This document shows positions 27,892 through 35,396 of a DNA stretch of 64,000 nt, in pieces. The position numbers and the translations under genes are program-made. The stretch comes from Blastocatellia bacterium (lineage in GTDB: Bacteria; Acidobacteriota; Blastocatellia; Chloracidobacteriales; JADJPF01), in assembly GCA_016713405.1 (NCBI GenBank), contig JADJPF010000013.1, positions 66,855 through 130,854 on the forward strand, in the 5' to 3' direction. The stretch's first letter is position 1, and every line of letters starts with the position of its first letter. The notes below the pieces were generated by a model that saw nothing but the letters and a program-made list of their open reading frames with translations, did no database searches and was not told the origin of the DNA.

Positions 27892-28226
27892 CTAATTAAT
27901 TCTCCTAAAATTGTTTTAAAAAAGAAGGTGTGGGCGTGGTGACAATCGCCGCGATTTTCACTAATTGTAAAACGACTAAAAGATATGTCAACAGATTTGT
28001 TTAATAATTACTTGCTAAACTAGCAGTTAGCAACCATATTCTTAGTATTATAAATGTCAAAAGCTATTAAAAACCATTGTTGATAACTGTAAGTAAAGGT
28101 CAAGCTTGTGATAAGATTTTTGGAAAAATTTTGTCTTGACATTTAATCCATAAAAAAGTACAAGCACAGTTATATTTAACTGCTAAATACCTCCTCACAA
28201 AAATAGACTAAAAGGTTTTATAACTA
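27892..28226. other. Divergent intergenic region between exported-protein and kinase genes
   Basis: There is no gene in these 335 bases. They contain a 13-bp palindrome AATCGC-C-GCGATT (27944-27956) near the minus-strand gene. A TTGACA (28136-28141), with a weak TACAAG 17 nt later (28159-28164), is a candidate promoter for the kinase gene. The rest is AT-rich without further structure that I can see. Confidence 0.45.
28136..28164 (+). promoter_or_regulatory. Candidate sigma-70-type promoter of the kinase gene
   Basis: A perfect -35 TTGACA (28136-28141) has a 17-bp spacer to TACAAG (28159-28164), a 4/6 match to TATAAT. It is about 60 nt upstream of the kinase ATG. Confidence 0.35.
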
Positions 28227-29994
28227 ATGAGACTTTGTCCAAAGTGTAATGCACAGTACAGTAGTGACCAGGCTATTTGTCCAATAGATGCAACTGCATT
28301 AGTTGATTCTAGCGGAAAAACTGCTCAAGTGGCTGATCCAATGATTGGGCGTATGATTGCTGATAAATACCGTGTTGAAAAATTATTAGGGCGCGGAGGA
28401 ATGGGAGCAGTTTATGAAGGCCAACATTTACTGCTAGATCGACGTGTAGCTATAAAAGTTTTACAACAAAATATGGCTAATGATGAACAAGCTGCTAGTC
28501 GATTTATTCGTGAAGCAAAAGCTAGTGCAAGAATAGAACATTCTAATGCTGTAACAATTTATGACTTTGGCGTTTTGCAAGAAGGCAGTGCTTATTTAGT
28601 AATGGAATTTATTAAGGGTCGCTCACTACGTCAAGTTTTGATTGATAGAGTACCTGTTAGACCAGATCAAATAATTGATTGGATGATTCAAGTTTGTAAT
28701 GTTGTAGAAGTAGCACACGCACAAGGAATCATACATCGTGATCTTAAACCAGAAAATGTAATGCTAAAAGAATCTGCTGATGGTTCTTTGATGGTTAAAG
28801 TCGTAGATTTTGGGCTAGCTAAAATAACCTCTGATTCAGGTGAAAAAGCTAGCGTTAATCTAACTAAACCAGGCGAAGTATTAGGTACTCCTCATTATAT
28901 GGCACCAGAATATTATGAAGGTGAAGTAATAGATAAACGTGCAGATGTTTATGCTATTGGAATTATGATTTATGAAATGTTTTGTGGTGATACTCCATTT
29001 ACTGGGACGGTACAAAGCATTATTGGGGGACATCTTTTAAGGATCCACTGCCAATTATTAAATCTAACCCATCCATCCCCCTGTACTAGATGCTGTAGTA
29101 CAAAAAGCCTTAAAGAAAAAACGAGATGAAAGAATTGCTTCTGCTGGACAATTAGCACAAGAACTAAAAGATGTTATGCAGGTAGCAAAAGAGATTTTCT
29201 TTCAGAAAACAGAAGTTAATTTAGATCCTTTAACTTCAACTGAGAAATTGCCAGCTAAAACCCAATCAAACCTAAATTCATCTCCTATTATTGATAGAAA
29301 TACTGTTTTTCAAACGGAAACAGAACAAATTCTAAAAACAGAAAAAGTCTTAAACCCTGGTACTAGAGAAACTACTAAAGTAAGTCGAGATGAAGTAATA
29401 GTTAATAGTCGTGCTACTCAGCAAATGACTTTAGGCACTATGGCTGTACCACAAGAAGCAATTGAATCAAATATAAAAAATCCTTTAGTTAACGCCCAAG
29501 AACACTTTGCTGATCCTGCTAAAACTACTCCTTCTTTACCAGCAATAATGCCTACAAATGAATCTTCTTTTACTTCTGCACCTACTAAAATACAGAGTCC
29601 AGTTATAATTCCTGACCAAATGGTAAATAGTGCAAATAGTGAGCTTAGAAAAACACCTTTCTCTTCTACTTCTGCTCCTACTAGACCACAACTTGATCAA
29701 ATTCCCATAGTTGCTGCTGAGGAAACAATACTTAATACAGAGATTGTGCCACCTACTAGAATTAGTCCTGCTGTTAACTCTAAAACTCCAATAGCTAATC
29801 CTAGTTTGTCTGTTCCAAAAACTGCCGCAATAACTATTCCTTCAGCCAATAAATTAGCTTCAAATGTTGAATATGAAAACTTTATGGATGTTTTACTAGC
29901 TCTAAAAACACAATTAGTTATTGGCTCAATCATTGTTTTTCTCTTAGCTATTATGGTGACTCTATTAATTATTTACTACTTTGAACGTATGTAG
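28227..29994 (+). CDS. Membrane-anchored Ser/Thr protein kinase with N-terminal zinc ribbon, two frameshifts
   Basis: A protein of about 590 residues. A zinc ribbon (CPKC and a later CPID) opens the protein. A PknB-type kinase follows at about 46-310: G-loop GRGGMGAVYEG, Lys in VAIKVL, catalytic HRDLKPEN, DFG, and APE in GTPHYMAPEYY. A long Thr/Pro/Ser-rich linker leads to one C-terminal membrane helix (about the last 30 residues). The kinase tail is broken twice. Adding one T to T4 at 29035-29038 and one C to C5 at 29077-29081 restores a conserved kinase C-lobe (PVLDAVVQKALKKK). Only the short 29176 frame would otherwise encode the tail. It is a potential phosphate source for FHA readers such as the 9.9 kb protein. 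Confidence 0.85.
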
Positions 29995-30028
29995 ATTTTC
30001 TTGTTGCTTTGTTTTGGTAACTCCATAT

Positions 30029-30069
30029 TGATGGTTAGGAAAAATTTTCCTAACCATCAAATTTTTTTC
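30029..30069 (+). terminator. Strong terminator between the kinase and the Hsp70/E1-E2-JAB operon
   Basis: TTGATGGTTAGG and CCTAACCATCAA, with an AAAA/TTTT centre, form a 16-bp perfect palindrome (30029-30044 / 30045-30060) followed by ATTTTTTTC. It isolates the downstream operon from kinase transcription. Confidence 0.8.
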
Positions 30070-30079
30070 TTGATTTTAA

Positions 30080-30123
30080 TTAGTGTATAAATTACACTAA
30101 TTTTCGTGTGAAAAATACACTAA
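30080..30123 (+). promoter_or_regulatory. Two tandem 21-bp palindromes: putative operator of the Ub-like operon
   Basis: TTAGTGT-N7-ACACTAA (30080-30100) is followed by TTCGTGT-N7-ACACTAA (30103-30123). The two sites have the same half-site and the same 7-nt spacer, start to start 23 bp. They sit between the kinase terminator and the Hsp70 start codon, where a promoter must be. A weak promoter reading (TTGATT 30070-30075, TACACT 30093-30098) would place the first site across the -10. This is typical of a dimeric repressor bound twice. The regulator is unknown. Confidence 0.55.
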
Positions 30124-30145
30124 ATAAACATTAGAGGTAAAAACA

Positions 30146-31644
30146 ATGCAAAACGGGCAAAAGATGATTGCAATTACAATAGGAAACTCTGAGGCTCGTG
30201 CTGCTGTGTATGAAAATGGGCAAGTATGTTTAATTCCTTTGGAAGAAGGAGAATACTCAATACCTAGTGCAGTTTTACTACATCGGTTAAGAGAAATAGG
30301 TAAGTATGCGTATCTTTATTCTGGGACAGATCCAAACTTATTAGTAACAAATATTAATAGATTATTAGGGCGAAAATATTCAGAACTTCAGTCAGAAATA
30401 GCTAATTTAGCTTTTAGCCTTTCCAATGATAATAATAGAGTGCGTATAAATGATTGGATTAACAATAGTTATACTCCAATAGAACTTTATGCAATGTTGC
30501 TAAGAAAAATATATAAAGCCGCTGAACAATACTTAAAACAGCCTATAAACCAAGCTGTAATTGCTGTTGCTGGTAGTTTTGATGACTTTCAACGTCGTAG
30601 TATTAGAAATGCTGCTGAAAGTGTATTTAAGCAAGTAAAATTAATTAATGAACCTACTGCGGCTGTATTAGCAATGAGTCAAGGCCAACTTGCTACAGGT
30701 CAAGAGTTTATGACTGTAGATCTAGGGGCTGGTAAATGTGAAGTAGCTATAGTTAGTCGTCAAAATAATCAAAAACTGCGAATAAAAGCTATTACTGGAG
30801 ATACTCGTTTAGGTAGTAATGATATTGATTATTTAATTTTTGACCAGCTAGCAAAAGATTTTCAAGCTCGTTATCAGCAACCTTTAATAAGTGATTCTCC
30901 TATGGCACGCCATGAAGTGTTAATGGCTATAAAGACAGCTAAACACGAGTTAAGCATAAATGAAAAAGCAGAAATTAACGTTCCCTTTGTAAATTTTGAC
31001 TGTTTTGGTCAACCTTTGCATCTGCAAGCTATTATAACAGAGCAACAACTAATGCAGCTTTGCGGCAGCTTACTGACTAGGATTAAACAATTAATTAATA
31101 GCTGCTTGATGGAAGCTGAACGTCCAAATTTAGATAAGGTGTTTCTTTTAGGTGGTGGGACAAAACTCCCATTATTGTTAATACTATAACTAATACAGTT
31201 AGACAAACACCCATAGTAGCAAGAAATTCTGATGAGTTAGCTGTTAGAGGAGCAGCACTTTATGGAGCTTATTTACTTGGACAAGCTAGAGTGTTGGGAA
31301 TTGAGGATGTTACTGCTCATTCTTTAGGTATTACAACTTATACTGGAACAATGGGTTTTGTCCTAAAACGACAAGCTGTTATTCCAGCACTAAATACAAA
31401 AAGATTTTTAACTGTACAAAATAACCAAACTGCTGTGCAAATAGAAGTCCGTGAAGGTGAAGAACGAACAGCTAATAGCAACAAGTTAATAGGCAAATTT
31501 GATTTACCTTTACCCGCAAATTTACCTCGTAATTCTCCTATAGATGTAACTATTGGTAAAGATGACGACGGAATTATTTTAGTACGCGCTCAAGATTGTG
31601 GTAGCGGGAGAGTGCGAGAAATTTCAATTACTTATGATTTATAA
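30146..31644 (+). CDS. Divergent Hsp70 (DnaK-like) protein, one frameshift
   Basis: About 500 residues: an actin-fold ATPase domain (about 1-375) and a beta substrate-binding domain (about 390-499), without the helical lid and tail of DnaK. Recognisable blocks are LINEPTAAVLA, MTVDLGAGKCE (phosphate-2), FLLGGGTKTP (adenosine) and AVRGAALYGA, then a SLGITT-like SBD start. The phosphate-1 loop reads TIGNSEA rather than DLGTTNS, and the position of DnaK Lys70 is not a Lys, so ATP hydrolysis may be weak or absent. The frame breaks at A4 31162-31165, and one added A joins it to the 31291 segment. It is the first gene of the operon, with a Shine-Dalgarno AGAGG. Confidence 0.85.
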
Positions 31645-31671
31645 AAGTAAGTTAAATAAGGAGTTAAGATT

Positions 31672-32526
31672 ATGGCTAGACCAATTATGCCAGAAAAATT
31701 TTATCGATTTCAAACTACAGAACAATTAATTAGTAAAAAAGTAGTAATTATTTGTGACTTGATTAATGATTTAGTAGGGCCACCAGATGGGCCAAAAGAG
31801 CAAGATTGCGCTATTCGTATTGATCCAAAAATGGTTGCTACAAATGGTGGAGTTTGGCAATGGTTCGCCGACCTGGTGACTTTAGGCGAAGGTGCAGCAG
31901 AAAATATTTTAACTATTTGGCGGGCTGATAGCCATTCAGCAGAAAATGTTGATCATTATCCACACTTAAAAGCTTTTAATCCTCATGCCATTGAAGGTCA
32001 TCCCGGTTGGGATTGGTCTACGGAATTACAACCTTATGTTGCTTGTGGAAATTCTCGTGAATATCGAGCAAATCAGTCAATTATGTTGCTACCTGATGGA
32101 AATAGTCCTTCACCAATCTTAGATTGGATTAATGACCATACAAACAATGCCCCTTATGAACAAGTAGAAGTTTTTTTAGCAGGTGTTTGGACTGATTATA
32201 TGATTCAGCTAAATGCCCAAGCTCTTACTGCAATGGGCTTTAGAGTACGAGTAATTGAGCCTGCTTGTATGTCTCAACATTCAGCTAAACATCATGAAGC
32301 TATTCGCCAAATGGCTGCTTATGGACATGCCCAAATTTTTAAGAGTAATGAATGTTTATCAAATCTAGCTACTGCACTTGGTGTAGAGCCTCGTGCAGAT
32401 GCTCTAGCCTATTTGGAAAGCTCTAAATATCCATTACTTAGCCGACGACACTTAGAACTAGGCCGGAATTTTATTAATACCCAAAATAATGGTGCTTTAG
32501 AACAAGCTATGCGTGCTGCTAGATAA
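31672..32526 (+). CDS. Isochorismatase-fold protein lacking the catalytic cysteine
   Basis: A 284-residue protein of the isochorismatase-like (cysteine hydrolase) superfamily. The first strand and Asp appear as VVIICDLINDL (Asp at about 29). The late core motif reads AGVWTDYMIQ (about 170-179) where active members have GVxTDxC, so residue 177 is Met in place of the nucleophile Cys. The following GFRVRVIEPACMSQH strand matches the family. The usual catalytic Lys after the insert is also not evident (REYRANQS). It is probably a binding or scaffold protein. It starts 27 nt after the Hsp70 gene (Shine-Dalgarno AAGGAG) and ends 27 nt before the next gene. Confidence 0.75.
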   Translation: MARPIMPEKFYRFQTTEQLISKKVVIICDLINDLVGPPDGPKEQDCAIRIDPKMVATNGGVWQWFADLVTLGEGAAENILTIWRADSHSAENVDHYPHLKAFNPHAIEGHPGWDWSTELQPYVACGNSREYRANQSIMLLPDGNSPSPILDWINDHTNNAPYEQVEVFLAGVWTDYMIQLNAQALTAMGFRVRVIEPACMSQHSAKHHEAIRQMAAYGHAQIFKSNECLSNLATALGVEPRADALAYLESSKYPLLSRRHLELGRNFINTQNNGALEQAMRAAR

Positions 32527-32553
32527 CTGTTTGTAAATTAAGGTAGATACATT

Positions 32554-33390
32554 ATGGATGCTAGGGCAAAAATTGAAGAAATGCTAAAGCGTAAGCGGGA
32601 AGGGGCTGATAAAAATAGCAATAAAGCTCCTGAAAATACTAATAAGACTCAGCCCAACACAGCCGCTAATGTTCTAACTACAAAAGCTCCGTTTTCAGCA
32701 CTAGAACGCATTAACGAAATGTTGAAGCAAAAACAAATTGCTTCAAATGAAGTAACTCTCATAAACCAAAATAAAGAAAATAGCCAAACATTAGAGCAAA
32801 AAACTATTGCAATATTGCCTAATGAGACTAAAGAAAATACTCAACGTTTAGGCTTATGTCCAAGTTGTGTAGGAGATTTAGCTATCAATGATGGGTTATA
32901 TGTTTGTATAAAATGCAAAACTTCTTATGTAAGACGTGGAGTAGATGCAGATTTAATTAATTGTAAAGATTTGCCTTATGGTTATTGCAAATGTTGTGAG
33001 ATACATTTTCCACTTGTAAAAACTCCAGGATCAGAAAATTTAATTTGTTCTATTAGCAGGGAAAAATATCTTTTCTCTGCACAGGGATATTTGCAAGTTA
33101 GTGAACTCCCCTTTGGCCTATGTTCTTGCTGTCAAACGCCTAATCCACTAGTTGCAAGTGTTGATCGCTCAATACGTTGTATTGTTAGCAATGAAGAATA
33201 TATACGTAATATTAACGGAACTATAGTGCGTAAGCCTATAGAGATGAATTTAGCTACAAATAACGACATAGAAGTAGCACTTAATCAAGGAAATGCAGCA
33301 TTTTACTATGGTGGTTTTATAGGTGGGCAAGAGCCAGAACCACCACCAGTTGAAGTTCCAAAACGCCAACGGCGACGTTGGTTTTTATAA
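32554..33390 (+). CDS. Triple zinc-ribbon protein of the Ub-like operon
   Basis: A 278-residue protein. Two short helical repeats, IEEMLKRKRE (about 7-16) and INEMLKQKQI (about 53-62), lie in a polar N-terminal third. Then come three metal-binding modules: a standard ribbon C102-x2-C105-x12-C118-x2-C121, and two CxCC modules, C145/C147/C148...C165 and C190/C192/C193...C209. In both CxCC modules the second knuckle is CxxS (S168, S212). The C-terminus is proline-rich and basic (ending RQRRRWFL). I know no family with this layout. Position between Hsp70/isochorismatase and E2/JAB/E1 suggests an adaptor or substrate-recognition subunit. Confidence 0.7.
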   Translation: MDARAKIEEMLKRKREGADKNSNKAPENTNKTQPNTAANVLTTKAPFSALERINEMLKQKQIASNEVTLINQNKENSQTLEQKTIAILPNETKENTQRLGLCPSCVGDLAINDGLYVCIKCKTSYVRRGVDADLINCKDLPYGYCKCCEIHFPLVKTPGSENLICSISREKYLFSAQGYLQVSELPFGLCSCCQTPNPLVASVDRSIRCIVSNEEYIRNINGTIVRKPIEMNLATNNDIEVALNQGNAAFYYGGFIGGQEPEPPPVEVPKRQRRRWFL

Positions 33391-33423
33391 AAATTATAAA
33401 AATTATTAAGGAGAATTTAATTT

Positions 33424-33693
33424 ATGAATAGCTATAGAATTAACCAAACCGCTTCACCTTCTATTGAGCCAACTTGCGCTTGTTGTCTACCTGCACAAAG
33501 ATTAGTGACAACTGGACAACGGGCATACTGTCCACTTACAGAAAGAATTTATGATAATGCTGCAAACACTACAAATGCTGCAAACACGACTAGAGAGCCA
33601 GAAGTTATAGTAGATTTCTATCCAACACGCCGTCAAAAAGGCGAAGCAGCACCATTTGCCATTAACCCAGCAGAAGACCGCTTTGGTAAATAA
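33424..33693 (+). CDS. Small CxCC zinc-ribbon protein (89 residues)
   Basis: An 89-residue protein with one CxCC module, C18/C20/C21...C36 followed by Pro-Leu-Thr. It matches the last two modules of the upstream protein (CACCLPAQRLV versus CSCCQTPNPLV; YCPLTERIY versus RCIVSNEEY). A hexapeptide repeat NAANTT-NAANTT follows. The tail EVIVDFYPTRR...EDRFGK is charged and flexible. It has no ubiquitin-like fold or Gly-Gly end that I can see. The Shine-Dalgarno AAGGAG is well placed. It lies 17 nt before the E2 gene, so it is almost certainly part of the same machine. Confidence 0.7.
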   Translation: MNSYRINQTASPSIEPTCACCLPAQRLVTTGQRAYCPLTERIYDNAANTTNAANTTREPEVIVDFYPTRRQKGEAAPFAINPAEDRFGK

Positions 33694-33710
33694 CCTAAAA
33701 AGGGGAAAAT

Positions 33711-34412
33711 ATGCAGCAAAAAAGAATTTTACCTAACCAGCAAGAAAAGACTTGGACAATAGATGTTAATGTCTTGCGTGCTAAATTGCCTAATTATAAA
33801 TGGTTAAGTAACCAAAGGTTTTTAGCTCGTGATATAGAAGAAATGCAAAAATATCTTCCTCACTGGATTATTACAGTAGGAAAAGGCATAGATTTACTAC
33901 GTTCTAAATGCTGTTCAGATAATTTAGCTCCAATAGATGGCGAATTGCGGTGTATTTTATGTAATCGTGTTAGTCAAGAATCACCTAATACATTGCTTTG
34001 GCTAGGGTTACTGCCTTTAAGCTTAGAAGGAAGACCAAAAGCATTAAAGAAAATTGAACAGGCTCAACAAAAGGGCAAATTAAAATATCCAATTATTAGC
34101 CCTAACAATAAAAAACATCTATTAGTCCCAATAATGGCTGTTTATCCTAACAATTGGCCTTACTCACCGCCACAAGTTCATTATGTTGATCGCCAATATT
34201 TAGAGGCATTAAAAATTACTGCTGGACATAACACTCATGTTGTAGGTGAAAGAACAATTTGTCTTTATCACGCAGCACAATGGAACGATAACACAACCAT
34301 TATGCAGGTAATTGCAAATCGTGTTGCCCCTCATATGCTAGCACTACTTAAGCTATCTGATGAGGACAAGAACTTTGAATTCTTTGAAACTAACTATTAT
34401 GACTATCGCTAA
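33711..34412 (+). CDS. E2-like (UBC-fold) conjugating enzyme with N-terminal zinc ribbon
   Basis: A 233-residue protein. A C67-C68-x12-C81-x2-C84 ribbon lies in the N-terminal third. The C-terminal UBC core shows the beta-sheet signature VYPNNWPYSPPQV (about 144-156; eukaryotic E2s have YPxxPP). A HNTHVVGERTICLYH segment follows, with Cys184 at the position of the E2 catalytic cysteine, and a helix after it. This fits the prokaryotic E2-like families found beside ThiF/E1 and JAB genes. It would accept an activated modifier from the E1 encoded two genes downstream. The zinc ribbon may dock it to the neighbouring zinc-ribbon proteins. The gene is unbroken, with a Shine-Dalgarno AAGGGGA. Confidence 0.85.
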   Translation: MQQKRILPNQQEKTWTIDVNVLRAKLPNYKWLSNQRFLARDIEEMQKYLPHWIITVGKGIDLLRSKCCSDNLAPIDGELRCILCNRVSQESPNTLLWLGLLPLSLEGRPKALKKIEQAQQKGKLKYPIISPNNKKHLLVPIMAVYPNNWPYSPPQVHYVDRQYLEALKITAGHNTHVVGERTICLYHAAQWNDNTTIMQVIANRVAPHMLALLKLSDEDKNFEFFETNYYDYR

Positions 34413-34449
34413 TTTAGCAAATTAGCAGTTTGGTAGGAGTAAAATAATT

Positions 34450-35396
34450 ATGAAGTCACCAAAAGTAATAATTGAACCTACTGTTTGGAAAAATATTACT
34501 GCTGAAGTGGCTAAATGGGCAATTAAGGGTAAAGAAAAAAGTTCATCTCCTTTAGAATGTGTATTTTATCCATTAACCGCAATTTCTTTACGTAAAGAGC
34601 AACCATTAACCCCATTTGATACAATTAATTTAGCAGATATTGAGCAATTTTCTATTGGTAGTGTATTTATTCCGCCAGAAAAATACGCTAATTATACAGC
34701 TTATTCAGCTAGTTTTTCTTCTGAAAATGAAACAGAAAACACAATGCAGGAAGTTTTTACTAAAGCAATTGAGCAGGAAATAAAATTACAACCACAGCTT
34801 TATTTTCTATGCCCTGGGCATTCTCATCCTTTTGCCGTTGGTACAACTTCACCATCTAGCACAGATATTGAACACCATATGCGCCCATATAAGCGAAAAA
34901 ATGAAGAGCTTTTAGGATTTCGTTTTAGTCTTGCACTAATTATTGTTCAAGAACCTTCTCAAAATGATGCTGTAGTAAAAAGTGTTTATAATCAATATGC
35001 TTGGCGGGCATAAGTTGCTTTGCTTTAGATGAAAATGAGAAAGTCCAAAACTTAGGTTTTGCCGAAATTGCCAATAGTAATCAATATTTCACACCTTTTT
35101 ATCAATCCCGACAGGGCAATACTTGGGAAAGTTTGCAAAAAGCTTTTTTAGCAGATCGACTAATTGAACATGAAAGATGGCCCGGAGGTTGGACATCTTT
35201 TTTGATCAAAGATAATCCAGAAAATGCAACTTTAGTAATGCTCCCACCAAAATTTCCTAGTCAGCAGGCTATAAAACAATCTATCTCATTAGTTACAAAA
35301 CAAGTAGGAAAAGCAGAGTTTTGGAATTGTGGACGTGCTTATAAAAATTATAACTTAGGAGAAGTTAACAATGCCCGCTATGTTAGACCAAAATAA
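34450..35396 (+). CDS. JAB/JAMM metalloprotease-like protein, one frameshift
   Basis: About 315 residues after repair. Two frames, to 35013 and from 35001, join by adding one G at 35006-35008 (AWRGISCFALDE). The JAMM zinc site is visible as E36 (LECVFYPL), H124-S-H126-P and D139, in GHSHPFAVGTTSPSSTD. The spacing between the second His and the Asp is 12 rather than the usual 10. The C-terminal half (WESLQKAFLADRLIEHERWPGG) is specific to this protein. Prokaryotic JABs in E1/E2 operons process or remove ubiquitin-like modifiers. It ends 26 nt inside the E1 gene, which has its own TTAGGAG. Confidence 0.8.

Noticed and set aside
33424..33693. The 89-residue protein as the missing ubiquitin-like modifier
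   Set aside because: Its core is a CxCC metal module with no beta-grasp pattern, and the C-terminus is RFGK rather than GG. It is better read as a zinc-ribbon adaptor.
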